Below, in pieces: positions 17,278 to 25,803 of a DNA stretch of 64,000 bases (its first letter is position 1; every line of letters starts with the position of its first letter). Both the position numbers and the translations under genes were made by a program. Source of the stretch: DAOUAG01 sp034432935 (GTDB taxonomy: Bacteria; Chloroflexota; Dehalococcoidia; SM23-28-2; RBG-16-64-32); assembly GCA_034432935.1 (NCBI GenBank), contig DAOUBD010000018.1, positions 62,001-126,000 on the forward strand. The letters are read 5' to 3'. The notes beneath the pieces were generated by a model. That model made no database searches, was not told where the DNA came from, and saw only the letters and a program-made list of their open reading frames with translations.

Positions 17278-18624
17278 TTATTGCACGGAGATGGGCGACC
17301 CGATCTCCTTCAGTGTGCCGTCAGCTTGCACCTGCACGATCTGCAACGTCTGGATGGCGTGGTGGTCGTTGGGGCCGAGGTCGATGGTGATGCCCGGCCA
17401 CATCACCGAGGAGGCAAAGCCCTTGATGGACTCAGCGCCCTCCAGCAGGCCCTTGCGGTCCAGCTTGTCGCAGGATTTCTTGAGAGCCTCCACCACGGTC
17501 TCCGCCAGGGACTGGCCGTAGACGCTCAGGGTGCTCAGCGGCGGCCCGCTGTATTTCTCCATGATGCGCTTGTGCTCCACGATGGCCGGGTTATCTTTGT
17601 CCTCGACCACGCTGAGGATGTAGTTGGTGGAGATGGCGCCCTCCAGCTCCTTGAACCCCTTGGCCAACTGGTCGGGCTGGGTGCCGCCGCCGATGAGGGA
17701 AGCCACGCTGGTGTGAGCATTGACGTAGCTCATGTTGATCTGCGGCGTGTATCCCTGGGTGTGGGCGCCCACTATCGCCTTGGCCGAAAAGCCGGGCGTA
17801 GAAGCGAGGAACATGATGTCCGCGCCGGAATCCTTTATGGCCAGCACCTGGGAGCTGATGTCTGTGGCGCTGGCCTCATAGGGCTGCTCCGTCACGATGA
17901 GCTTGGGGTCTGCCAAGCCCGCCTTCAGGCCGTTGAGGTAGTCCTTGCCAAAGGCGTCGTTCTGGTAGAGGACGCCGATCTTCTTGCCAGCGAAATTCTT
18001 GTTGATGTACTCAGCGTGTACCTTGGCGTCACTGACGTAGTCAGGGATGTAGCCGATGGTCCACGGCCACTTCTCATAGTCGCCCCAGCCGGAGTAGCCC
18101 GTGGAGACGAAGAGGTCCGGTATGCCGTCCGACTTGTCGCCGTCGCCGTTGGGGTCGTTCAGGTAGTCCACCACGGCCAGGTGGGCGCCGGTGCCCAGGG
18201 CTCCCACGATGGCGAAGACCTGGTCTTGCTCCACCAGCTTCTTGGTCTTCTCCAGGGCCACGGCCGGTGTGTACTGGTCGTCCTCTGCCAGGAAGTTGAT
18301 CTTGCGTCCGCAGACGCCCCCGTCCTCGCTGTTCACCTTCTCGAAGTATGCCTTCATTGCAGGGGTGACAACTCCGTAGGGGGTGCCGCCTGTGCCCGCC
18401 AAGTCGTTGGTCATGCCGAGCTTGATCTCCGTTGCGGACACGCCGGGGCCGGGCTTCACCGTCGCCTTAGGCGTCGCGGTGGCGGCGGCCCCCGGTGATG
18501 TAGCCGCCGGGCTCGGCGTCTTCTCCTCTCCCCCTCCCCCGCAGGCCGCCGCGAGGGCTGCCAGGGCCGCCAGCAGGAAAAGCCAGGGCCATATCTTGCC
18601 ATACACCCTTCCCGATATCTTCAT
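17278..18624 (-). CDS. livK: branched-chain amino acid-type ABC substrate-binding lipoprotein
   Basis: A 448-residue periplasmic-binding protein of the type I fold (Leu/Ile/Val or amide binding). It has a lipoprotein signal with Cys28 (ALAAAC), a Thr/Pro/Ala spacer to about residue 62, then the mature domain from IKLGMTNDLAGTGG. Segments such as FAIVGALGTGAHLAVVDYL and KKIGVLYQNDAFGKDYLNGL are typical of the family. It is the last gene of livGFHMK and ends at a strong terminator. The real ligand could be amino acids, amides or urea. Confidence 0.9.
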   Translation of the reverse strand: MKISGRVYGKIWPWLFLLAALAALAAACGGGGEEKTPSPAATSPGAAATATPKATVKPGPGVSATEIKLGMTNDLAGTGGTPYGVVTPAMKAYFEKVNSEDGGVCGRKINFLAEDDQYTPAVALEKTKKLVEQDQVFAIVGALGTGAHLAVVDYLNDPNGDGDKSDGIPDLFVSTGYSGWGDYEKWPWTIGYIPDYVSDAKVHAEYINKNFAGKKIGVLYQNDAFGKDYLNGLKAGLADPKLIVTEQPYEASATDISSQVLAIKDSGADIMFLASTPGFSAKAIVGAHTQGYTPQINMSYVNAHTSVASLIGGGTQPDQLAKGFKELEGAISTNYILSVVEDKDNPAIVEHKRIMEKYSGPPLSTLSVYGQSLAETVVEALKKSCDKLDRKGLLEGAESIKGFASSVMWPGITIDLGPNDHHAIQTLQIVQVQADGTLKEIGSPISVQ

Positions 18625-18698
18625 CTCCCTGTCTCCTTTCTATGAACTGCCGCTACCACTACTTTGACTGTCAATGGCATCACCCCCTTATCGTGCGC

Positions 18699-19931
18699 TC
18701 ACCGCGGCCCTTGCCGTCTCCAGGGCCGCCTCTCCCAGGTCCAGGACAGGTCTTGGGCCGCCCCCCTGATTCGCGCGGCGATGCCGCCCGGTATCCGGCC
18801 CAGCCCACCGCGGACATCGCCCGGCTTTACCGTGGCAAGGCGGTGGATGAAGCCTGCGATGCCGTAAGGCATCAGGGTGATCACGACGATGAGAATACCC
18901 CCATAGAAGGTCGGCCACAACCGTTTGGCCCGGTCGGCATCGAAAAAGACATCGCCCACATGTGTCGAGAGCTCCGGCAAGAGCACCACAACGAAGCCCC
19001 CGATGATGGAACCCATTATAGACCCGAGGCCGCCGATGACGATGGCCGTGAAGTAGTTGATGGAGAGGACGATGGACACGCTCTGGGGGCTCACATAACC
19101 GGCCACAGCGAAGGCGAAGAGGGAGCCAGCAACCCCGGCATAGAAGGCGCTGATGGTGAAGGCCAACACCTTGTAGCGGGCTACCGCGATGCCGATAGAG
19201 GTGGCCGCCACTTCGCTGTCGCGGATGGCCACGAAGGCGCGGCCCCAGCGGCTCCGTACGATAAGCCAGGCCAGCGCCACCAGGAGGGCGGCGGTGACGA
19301 AAGCGAGGAAGAAGAACCACTGTTGTCGGTTCAACGCATCGCCCAGGAGGTCAGGTGCTGGCGGCTGAGGCACCCGCAGGCCCTGATGTCCGCCCGTCAC
19401 GTCCGCGTACTTCTCAAACACTGGCGGCAGGGCGATTACCAGGGCCAACGTGGCAACGGCCAAGTACGGGCCGGCGAGGCGCAGAGAGGGGATCCCTACT
19501 GCCATGCCGGCCAGGGCGGAGACCAGCCCCGCCGCTATCATCGCCGTCCAGAACGGCCACGGGTGCTTGTCGATGAACCCGAGGTCGAACCCTCCGATGT
19601 ACAGGTGCTGAAGCTGCTGCTGGTGATCCGTCAGGATCGCCGCCGTGTAGGCTCCGATGAGCACAAAGGCGCCGTGACCCAGTGAGATCTGGCCGTTGTA
19701 GCCCGTCAGGATGTTCAGGCCCACGGCCACGGCGCCCCAAGTAAGAATGGTCGTCAGTTGGGCCGTCCGGAAGGTGTTGACGGCGAAAGGCATGTAGACC
19801 AGGATGGCCAGCACTACGATGACGGAGGCCGCTACCCGGTGGCGCCTGGGGATGAGGGGCGCGTAACGGACCAGGCCGCCGGCCAGCGCCGCCAGGATCA
19901 AGTAGACCCAGAACTCCTCGAGCCCCAGCAC
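18699..19931 (-). CDS. livM: branched-chain amino acid ABC transporter permease LivM
   Basis: A 410-residue polytopic permease. The family core is clear: LNILTGYNGQISLGHGAFVLIGAY, an EAA-like cytoplasmic loop (SRWGRAFVAIRDSEVAATSIGIAVARYK) that contacts the ATPase, and NYFTAIVIGGLGSIMGSIIGG. Length is at the upper end for LivM because of a C-terminal extension of about 60 residues past the last helix. GTG 19931 starts 4 bp after the livH stop. Pairs with LivH to form the membrane channel. Confidence 0.92.
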   Translation of the reverse strand: MLGLEEFWVYLILAALAGGLVRYAPLIPRRHRVAASVIVVLAILVYMPFAVNTFRTAQLTTILTWGAVAVGLNILTGYNGQISLGHGAFVLIGAYTAAILTDHQQQLQHLYIGGFDLGFIDKHPWPFWTAMIAAGLVSALAGMAVGIPSLRLAGPYLAVATLALVIALPPVFEKYADVTGGHQGLRVPQPPAPDLLGDALNRQQWFFFLAFVTAALLVALAWLIVRSRWGRAFVAIRDSEVAATSIGIAVARYKVLAFTISAFYAGVAGSLFAFAVAGYVSPQSVSIVLSINYFTAIVIGGLGSIMGSIIGGFVVVLLPELSTHVGDVFFDADRAKRLWPTFYGGILIVVITLMPYGIAGFIHRLATVKPGDVRGGLGRIPGGIAARIRGAAQDLSWTWERRPWRRQGPR

Positions 19932-19935
19932 TGCG

Positions 19936-20883
19936 TTACACCTTCCGCACTGCCTTACGTCCGAAGATGCCCGTGGGCCGCAGGAGGAGGATGGCGACCA
20001 AGACGATGAGCGCTACGGGGAGGCTCAGTTCGGGCCCGAAGAAGATGGGACCCAGGGCGAAACTGCCGACGATGTTCTGGACGACGCCGATGGCGAACCC
20101 TCCCACCATCGCCCCGGGCGGGCTGTCGAGCCCGCCGAGCACGGCAGCGGCGAAGGCGAAGAGGAGCACCCGGAACATGGTCGTCGTGTCCAGGAAGAGG
20201 ATGGGCGCCACCAGCATGCCGCCCACTGCGCCGACGATGGCAGATAGCGCCCAGCCCAGCATGAGCATGTTGCCGACGTTGATGCCCATTAGCCTGGCGG
20301 CTGTGGGATTCTGGGCCGTCCCGCGCATCGCCAGGCCCAGCTTCGTCCGGTTGAACAGCAAGTAGAGGGCTGCCATAACGCCGACGGCGATGATGAGGAC
20401 AGCCACCCGGTGGCGGGCCAACGTAACGGGGCCAAGGTCGAAAGTCTCGAGTTCCGACCCGATAGGCGTCGCGGGGAAGCTCTTAGGGAGCTCCCCCTGG
20501 GCCCAGATGAAGGCTGTGAGGCTGTTGAAGATGACGAAGAGCCCCAGGGTGACGATGACGACGTTCAGCACCGGCGCCTGCTCTACGGGGCGGATCACGG
20601 TGCGCTCGATGAAGGCGCCCAGCGCCCCGGCCATGAGCAGCACCAGGACGAACATGAGCCAGTAGGGATACCCGGCTTCGATCATTGACCAACCGGAGAA
20701 GGTCACGAAGAGGGCCATCTCACCCTGCGCGAAGTTGATGACGTCGGTGGAGCGGTAGATGAGGACGATGCCCAGCGCCACTAGGCCATAGATAGCCCCG
20801 GTGGCCAATCCGGCCACCACCTGATCCAGAAAGAGTTGTGGCTTGTCCCAGATCTGCGGCGCCAAGAGGACCAGCATCGTCAT
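19936..20883 (-). CDS. livH: branched-chain amino acid ABC transporter permease LivH
   Basis: A 315-residue membrane permease. LVALGIVLIYRSTDVINFAQGEMALF is the LivH N-terminal signature region, RTKLGLAMRGTAQNPTAARLMGINV is the ATPase-contacting loop and VLGGLDSPPGAMVGGFAIGV the conserved late helix pair. ATG 20883 lies 3 bp after the livF stop; the order livG-livF-livH-livM-livK is compact and single-strand, so the system is expressed as a unit. Confidence 0.93.
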   Translation of the reverse strand: MTMLVLLAPQIWDKPQLFLDQVVAGLATGAIYGLVALGIVLIYRSTDVINFAQGEMALFVTFSGWSMIEAGYPYWLMFVLVLLMAGALGAFIERTVIRPVEQAPVLNVVIVTLGLFVIFNSLTAFIWAQGELPKSFPATPIGSELETFDLGPVTLARHRVAVLIIAVGVMAALYLLFNRTKLGLAMRGTAQNPTAARLMGINVGNMLMLGWALSAIVGAVGGMLVAPILFLDTTTMFRVLLFAFAAAVLGGLDSPPGAMVGGFAIGVVQNIVGSFALGPIFFGPELSLPVALIVLVAILLLRPTGIFGRKAVRKV

Positions 20884-20886
20884 CCG

Positions 20887-21591
20887 TCAGTACCCCAGGT
20901 ATGACCGCCGCACTGACTCGTTCTGCATTAGCTCGTCAGCCGGGGCGGCTACTGCAACCTTACCGGTCTCCAGCACGTAGCCATAGTAAGCGATGGAGAG
21001 GGCTAGGCGGACGTTCTGTTCAACCACCAACACCGCCACCTTCTCGTCCTTGTTGATGGCCTCGATGATCTGATAGATCTCCCGCACGATGGTAGGCGCC
21101 AGACCCAGGGAGGGTTCGTCTAGCAGCAAGAGGCGTGGCCGGCTCATAAGGGCGCGGCCGATTGCCAGCATCTGCTGCTCGCCGCCCGACAGCCGGTTGG
21201 CCGGCTGCTTGCGCCTCTCCGCTAGCCTGGGGAAGTACTCGTAAACCCGGTTGATGTCGCTCTTCGCGTTGCCGTCGCGGCGGTGGTAGGCGCCCAGGCG
21301 CAGGTTCTCCTCAACGGTCAGCTCCATGAAGAGCTCGCGGCCCTCGGGCACGTGGGAGATGCCCATAGCCACGATCTGCTGAGGCGGCCGCCGGTCGATG
21401 CGGTGGCCCTCGTACTCCACCGCGCCGTCCACGGGGTGCAGGAGCCCGGAGATGAGGCGCAGGGTCGTGCTCTTGCCGGCTCCGTTGGCCCCCATTAGCG
21501 CCACTACGCTGCCATCGGGCACCTCCAAGGACACGCCCCGCAGGGCGACGATAGGCCCGTAGGCGGCGGTGACGTTAGTAACCTTCAGCAT
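20887..21591 (-). CDS. livF: branched-chain amino acid ABC transporter ATPase LivF
   Basis: A 234-residue ABC ATPase with Walker A GANGAGKST, Q-loop region ISHVPEGRELF, signature LSGGEQQMLAIGRAL, Walker B RLLLLDEPSLGL and H-loop region VLVVEQN. The length (234) and the VPEGRELF stretch are characteristic of LivF rather than LivG. It overlaps the end of livG by 17 bp. It should form the nucleotide-binding heterodimer with LivG. Confidence 0.94.
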   Translation of the reverse strand: MLKVTNVTAAYGPIVALRGVSLEVPDGSVVALMGANGAGKSTTLRLISGLLHPVDGAVEYEGHRIDRRPPQQIVAMGISHVPEGRELFMELTVEENLRLGAYHRRDGNAKSDINRVYEYFPRLAERRKQPANRLSGGEQQMLAIGRALMSRPRLLLLDEPSLGLAPTIVREIYQIIEAINKDEKVAVLVVEQNVRLALSIAYYGYVLETGKVAVAAPADELMQNESVRRSYLGY

Positions 21592-22339
21592 CCTCTTGCT
21601 GCCCCAGATAGGCCTCGATGACCCGTGGATCGTTCTGTACCTGCTCTGGCGTCCCCTCGGCGATCTTGCGGCCGAAGTCCAGGACCGTGACGCGGTCCGA
21701 TATGCCCATCACCAAGGACATATTGTGCTCCACCAGCAGAACCGTCACCTTAAGCTCATCCCGGATGCGGCGGATGAGGGCTGCCAGCCCCTGAAGTTCT
21801 TCGTGGCTTAGGCCACTGGCCGGCTCGTCCAACAAGATAAGGCGCGGGCGGGCCACGAGGGCACGGGCGATCTCCACGCGCTTCTGGATGCCGAAGGGCA
21901 AGGAGCCCGAGGGGGCGTTGACTACGCTCTCCAACCCCAGGTATTCGATGATCTCCTTAGGCGAGGGCGCTGCCCCATCCCGGGATGCGCGGCGGATAAA
22001 CGGCAGGGGGAAGGGCGAGGCCACGGAGTGCAGCCCCATCTCCACGTTCTGGAGCACCGTCATGCTGTGGAACAGGTGTACTTGTTGGAAAGTCCGGGCT
22101 ATGCCCACCTCGATGATCTTGTGGGGCGCTATGTGGGTAATGTCCCGGCCGTTGTAGTGGATGCTTCCGCTGTCCGGGTCGTAGAAACGGGAGATGCAAT
22201 TGAATACGGTGGTCTTGCCAGCGCCATTGGGGCCAATGAGCCCAACGATCTCCCCATCGTGGACGTCGAAGGAAACATCCTCCAGGGCAACGATGCCGCC
22301 GAACCGCTTGCTCAGCCGCTGGATCTGCAGCTCAGGCAC
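21575..22339 (-). CDS. livG: branched-chain amino acid ABC transporter ATPase LivG
   Basis: A 254-residue ABC ATPase with Walker A GPNGAGKTT, the LivG-specific IARTFQQVHLF Q-loop region, Walker B RLILLDEPASGL and C-terminal VEHNMSLVMGISDRVTVLDFG. The signature is degenerate: LPFGIQKRVEIARAL replaces the usual LSxGxQ, as is common in LivG. I chose GTG 22339 because the protein then begins MPELQIQRLSKRFGG; no in-frame ATG lies nearby. The open frame continues upstream without similarity. Start confidence is moderate. Confidence 0.88.
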   Translation of the reverse strand: MPELQIQRLSKRFGGIVALEDVSFDVHDGEIVGLIGPNGAGKTTVFNCISRFYDPDSGSIHYNGRDITHIAPHKIIEVGIARTFQQVHLFHSMTVLQNVEMGLHSVASPFPLPFIRRASRDGAAPSPKEIIEYLGLESVVNAPSGSLPFGIQKRVEIARALVARPRLILLDEPASGLSHEELQGLAALIRRIRDELKVTVLLVEHNMSLVMGISDRVTVLDFGRKIAEGTPEQVQNDPRVIEAYLGQQEDAEGY

Positions 22340-22487
22340 GGGTGCGTTCTTCGATGTAACTATGGGCCCCCATGACTTGGCAATAAGTTTCGCTTGCCCA
22401 GCGCTTTGTGTCAACGCCGGGGCATGAGCCGCGGGAGCTTCGCGCCGCGCTGCACGGGAGCCGGCAGGCCGCAACCGTATCGGGGGG

Positions 22488-23744
22488 TTAGGACGGGCGC
22501 CCCGCGGCGCCGTCCACGATCCGCAGAAAACGGTGCTTACCCACGCGCACCGTGGAGCCCGGCCTAACGCTGGCGCGGGAAGTGGACGCCTTGGCCCCAT
22601 CGACCTCGACGCCGCCCTGGGCGATGAGCCGGCGGGCCTCTGACCGGCTGGGCGACAGGCCGGAGCCGACCAATATCTCTACCAGATCGACCTCCGCTGC
22701 GGGGCCCCCGGCGAAGTCCACCGGGAACTCTGGGGCTTCCAACGGCTGCTCGCGTCTGCGAAAGGCCCTCTCGAACTCCTCCTCCGCCGCGTTGGCGGCA
22801 GGCCAGCCGTGGAACTGCGCCGTGACCTCACGGGCCAGCCGCATCTTGTGTTCCATGGGGTTGCGCCGGTGGGAAGAGATGTCTTCCCGTATCTGCGCCA
22901 ATTCATCGTCTGGGACGTCCGTGAGGAGGGTGAAGTAGTCCAGCATGAGGTGGTCTGGAATGGACATGAGCTTCCCATACATCTCGCTGGGAGGGTCGTC
23001 GATGGCGATGTAGTTGCCCAGGGACTGGCTCATCTTCTTGGAACCGTCCAGGCCCACCAGAAGGGGCACCAGGAACACGGCCTGGCCCTGGCCCGCCGGC
23101 CCGGCTCGCATGCCCATCATGCGCTGGAGCTCCCGTCCGACCAGGTTGTTGAACTTCTGATCTGTGCCCCCGAACTCTACGTCGGCCTCGATGGCCACGG
23201 AGTCGTAGCCTTGGAGCAGCGGGTAGAGGAGCTCGTGGATGCCGATGGGCTGGCGCGCGGCGAAGCGCTGTTCGAAGTCGTCTCGTTGAAGCATCTGGGC
23301 CACGGTGAAGCGGGCAGCGAGCCGCACCACGTCGGCCAGGGTGAAGGCGTCGAACCACTCCGTCTGGCGGCGGATCTCGGTGCGCTGGGGGTCCAACACC
23401 TTGAAGAACTGCTGGAGGATGGCGTCGGAGTTGGCCTTCACTTCCTCCTCGCTGAGCATGGGCCGCGTCTCTGACCTGCCGGATGGATCCCCGATGCGAG
23501 CCGTCCAGTCGCCGATGACCACCACCACGGTATGGCCGAGGTCTTGAAGCTGGCGCAGCTTGCGCAGGCCGACGGCCCAGCCCAGGGTGATCACGGGCCT
23601 CGTGGGGTCGAAGCCCATCTTCAGCCGCAGGGGGCGCTCCGATGCGAGACCGGCCACGAACTCATCGTAGGGCACGATCTCGGCCACGGCCCGGGTGGTG
23701 AGATGCTCCAGCTCTTCCTTGGAGGGGATGCGTACCCTGCTCAC
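22488..23744 (-). CDS. tyrS: tyrosyl-tRNA synthetase-like protein with altered HIGH motif
   Basis: A 418-residue class I synthetase of the TyrRS type II layout: Rossmann catalytic domain, anticodon-binding helical domain and a C-terminal S4 RNA-binding domain (SPSRSEARRLIAQGGVEVDG). Tyrosine-pocket segments LLQGYDSVAIEADVEFGGTD are normal. However the HIGH signature, expected as HLGH after DPTxP, reads T53-L-G-W56 (PVITLGWAV), losing both histidines, and KMSKS is KMSQS (237-241). GTG 23744 overlaps the ribF stop (GTGA). Either a diverged but working TyrRS or a paralogue without aminoacylation activity; no other tyrS is in the window. Confidence 0.85.
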   Translation of the reverse strand: MSRVRIPSKEELEHLTTRAVAEIVPYDEFVAGLASERPLRLKMGFDPTRPVITLGWAVGLRKLRQLQDLGHTVVVVIGDWTARIGDPSGRSETRPMLSEEEVKANSDAILQQFFKVLDPQRTEIRRQTEWFDAFTLADVVRLAARFTVAQMLQRDDFEQRFAARQPIGIHELLYPLLQGYDSVAIEADVEFGGTDQKFNNLVGRELQRMMGMRAGPAGQGQAVFLVPLLVGLDGSKKMSQSLGNYIAIDDPPSEMYGKLMSIPDHLMLDYFTLLTDVPDDELAQIREDISSHRRNPMEHKMRLAREVTAQFHGWPAANAAEEEFERAFRRREQPLEAPEFPVDFAGGPAAEVDLVEILVGSGLSPSRSEARRLIAQGGVEVDGAKASTSRASVRPGSTVRVGKHRFLRIVDGAAGRPS

Positions 23745-24688
23745 GACGCGCCACCGTGGCTCAGGAACCACCGCCGGGTGTCTTCGATGTCTTTGCGCAT
23801 CTGCTCAACCAAGGCCTCTACGCTATCGAAGCGCAGCTCGTCCCGCAGCCGGTGCAGGAGGTCTATCCGAATCTCTTCTCCGTAGATCTCCTCGTCGAAG
23901 TCCAGGATGTAGGTCTCCACGGTGGCCTGACCGTCGCTGTGGAAGGTGGGACGGATGCCGATGCTGGTGCAGGAGGGATAAACGTTCTCCCGGACGTAGG
24001 TGCGGGTAACGTAGATGCCGTATGGGGGCAGCGCCCTGTCCAGCCCTAGGGCGATGTTGGCTGTCGGGAACCCCAGGTTGCGGCCACGCCGGTCGCCGCT
24101 GACGACGGGGCCGCGAACAGAGAAGGGGCGCCCCAAGAGCCGGGCCACTCGCTCCAGGTCGCCTGCCGCCAGTGCCTGTCGCACCGCCGTGGAGCCCACC
24201 TTTTCGCCTTCCTCGGTGAGAAGGGGTGCGATCTCCACGCTGAACCCCAGCTCCTGCCCGATCTGGCGGATGACGCCGGCGGTCCCAGCGCGGCCCCGGC
24301 CCAGGGCGAAGTCTGGGCCTACCACCAGCAGCCGCATGTCCAGCTCCTGCACAAGCAAGGCCAGGAAGTCCCGCGGCGATAGCTGGGCCAGCTCGGAAGT
24401 GAAGGCCAGGACGCCGACAGCGTCCAGCCCCAGGCCTTGCAGCAGCTCCACCCGCTCCTCGATGGATGTGAGATAGGTTATCACGGTGCCCGGCTGAAGG
24501 ACCGTCCGCGGGTGCGGGTTGAAGGTGATGGCCACGGCCGCTAGCTCCTCTTGCCTTGCCCGCTCCAGGAGGATAGCGACTAGGTGCTGATGGCCCCGGT
24601 GCACGCCGTCGAACACGCCGATGGTGACGGCGGTGGGTCCGCCGGGCGCGATACGGTATAGTTCGCGCCGCGCCAGCGTGACGCTCAT
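23741..24688 (-). CDS. ribF: bifunctional riboflavin kinase/FAD synthetase
   Basis: A 315-residue RibF making FMN and FAD. The N-terminal nucleotidyltransferase domain (1-185) shows VTIGVFDGVHRGHQHLV with the HxGH-type motif, and VVGPDFALGRGRAG. The C-terminal kinase domain shows GDRRGRNLGFPTANI and a final GEEIRIDLLHRLRDE. ATG 24688 overlaps the stop of the URO-D-family gene (ATGA) and its own stop overlaps tyrS (GTGA), so three genes are tightly coupled. Confidence 0.95.
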   Translation of the reverse strand: MSVTLARRELYRIAPGGPTAVTIGVFDGVHRGHQHLVAILLERARQEELAAVAITFNPHPRTVLQPGTVITYLTSIEERVELLQGLGLDAVGVLAFTSELAQLSPRDFLALLVQELDMRLLVVGPDFALGRGRAGTAGVIRQIGQELGFSVEIAPLLTEEGEKVGSTAVRQALAAGDLERVARLLGRPFSVRGPVVSGDRRGRNLGFPTANIALGLDRALPPYGIYVTRTYVRENVYPSCTSIGIRPTFHSDGQATVETYILDFDEEIYGEEIRIDLLHRLRDELRFDSVEALVEQMRKDIEDTRRWFLSHGGAS

Positions 24689-25674
24689 GTCTTCGCCGCC
24701 TCCGCTAGGGCCCGCAGGTTCTTCTCCGGCGTGTTGGGGTCGACCGCGCAGCCAGGCGCCAGGAGGAAGCGCCGACGGCCGGCGTCGATTATCGCGCGGC
24801 GCGCCTGGTTCACCACCTCAGCGGGGGAGCCGGACTTCATGGTGGTCTCATGCGAGACGCCGCCCATGAGGGCCTTCGTCGCACGGGCGGCGACTGCTGA
24901 GATCGATGGGTTGCCCGGTCCGTGCGCGTCCCAGTGGAAGACGTGCACCGGGTAGTCTAACAGGCGCAACAAGTGGTTGTTGGCGCGGCAGACGTGTAAC
25001 ACGTTAAAGGCCGCTCCTTGGACCGCCTCCAGGACCCGCAGGTCGAAGGGCCGGCCGAAGCGATCATGCTCCTCGGGGGAGATGAGATCAGCGCTCCCCC
25101 ACTCCACAGTCGCAAAGAAGATGCCGGCCGCCCCCGTTTCCAGGCAAAGGCGGGCGTAGGCGGCAAGGGTCTCGGACACCGCGGCCAACGCGCGCAAGAG
25201 GCTGTCCGGGCTTTCCTCCATGGCCTTCCGGACGAACGCCGGGGAGCTGGCCCTGCTGATGACGGCCAAGGGGCAGAACACCGTCTGGATGACGGGCGCT
25301 TCTCCATCCAGAGCCCGGACGACGATGCGCAGCGCCTCCACCTGTTCGCCGTAGGGCCCCTCCCGCACGCCGGCCGGCTGCACCTTTGCCAGGTCTGCTG
25401 CCGAGGCGAACGCCGGCTGCGCCAACTGTGGTTGGCGGCCGTCGCGCCGCTCATAGCGGGCCCCCAGGGCCTCGCCGTAGTAGGTGGCCCGCGGATTCAG
25501 CTTTACGAAGTCCCATCCGTAGGTCCGGTACGCCTCCAGGGTCGCCTCGGCGAGGCCGGCGGGAGACCACTCGCGGCCGAAGTCATGCCACCAGGCCGAG
25601 ACTGGGACACGGTCCACCTCTTCGCCGGCCAGGGCTGCGCGGACTCGCTCGCTTCTTGTCATCGCGGAGGCCAT
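24685..25674 (-). CDS. URO-D-superfamily (MtaA/CmuA-like) protein
   Basis: A TIM-barrel protein of about 329 residues in the uroporphyrinogen decarboxylase superfamily. It is probably not HemE: where HemE has the catalytic RQAGRY loop this reads WHDFGREW, lacking those arginines. The C-terminus (RRFLLAPGCAVDPNTPEKNLRAL, shown here in part) matches corrinoid-dependent methyltransferase relatives such as MtaA. No corrinoid protein gene is nearby. ATG 25674 or ATG 25662 may start it; TACACT lies 10 nt upstream of the first. Substrate unknown. Confidence 0.8.
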   Translation of the reverse strand: MASAMTRSERVRAALAGEEVDRVPVSAWWHDFGREWSPAGLAEATLEAYRTYGWDFVKLNPRATYYGEALGARYERRDGRQPQLAQPAFASAADLAKVQPAGVREGPYGEQVEALRIVVRALDGEAPVIQTVFCPLAVISRASSPAFVRKAMEESPDSLLRALAAVSETLAAYARLCLETGAAGIFFATVEWGSADLISPEEHDRFGRPFDLRVLEAVQGAAFNVLHVCRANNHLLRLLDYPVHVFHWDAHGPGNPSISAVAARATKALMGGVSHETTMKSGSPAEVVNQARRAIIDAGRRRFLLAPGCAVDPNTPEKNLRALAEAAKT

Positions 25675-25684
25675 GGCGACTGTT

Positions 25685-25690
25685 AGTGTA
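25685..25690 (-). promoter_or_regulatory. candidate -10 box of the URO-D/ribF/tyrS operon
   Basis: TACACT on the minus strand ends 10 nt before the ATG at 25674, with no Shine-Dalgarno between. Probably a leaderless or nearly leaderless start. Confidence 0.35.
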
Positions 25691-25803
25691 AGGGAAACGC
25701 TAAGGCGGGTGCCACCGGCAGATGGTGCCGCCGCCAGAAGCGCAGTTTGCCAATACGAACGTGGGTTGATAGCATGGGGCATTACATTACAAAGGAGGCC
25801 GTT

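Noticed and set aside
17218..18498. Long plus-strand open frame opposite livK
   Set aside because: It is antisense to a clear substrate-binding protein, has no recognisable domain and is a by-product of high GC codon bias.
22340..22487. T-box or riboswitch in the gap between tyrS and livG, or ahead of ribF/tyrS
   Set aside because: ribF and tyrS are coupled by overlapping start/stop codons with no leader, and the gap shows no recognisable conserved elements.
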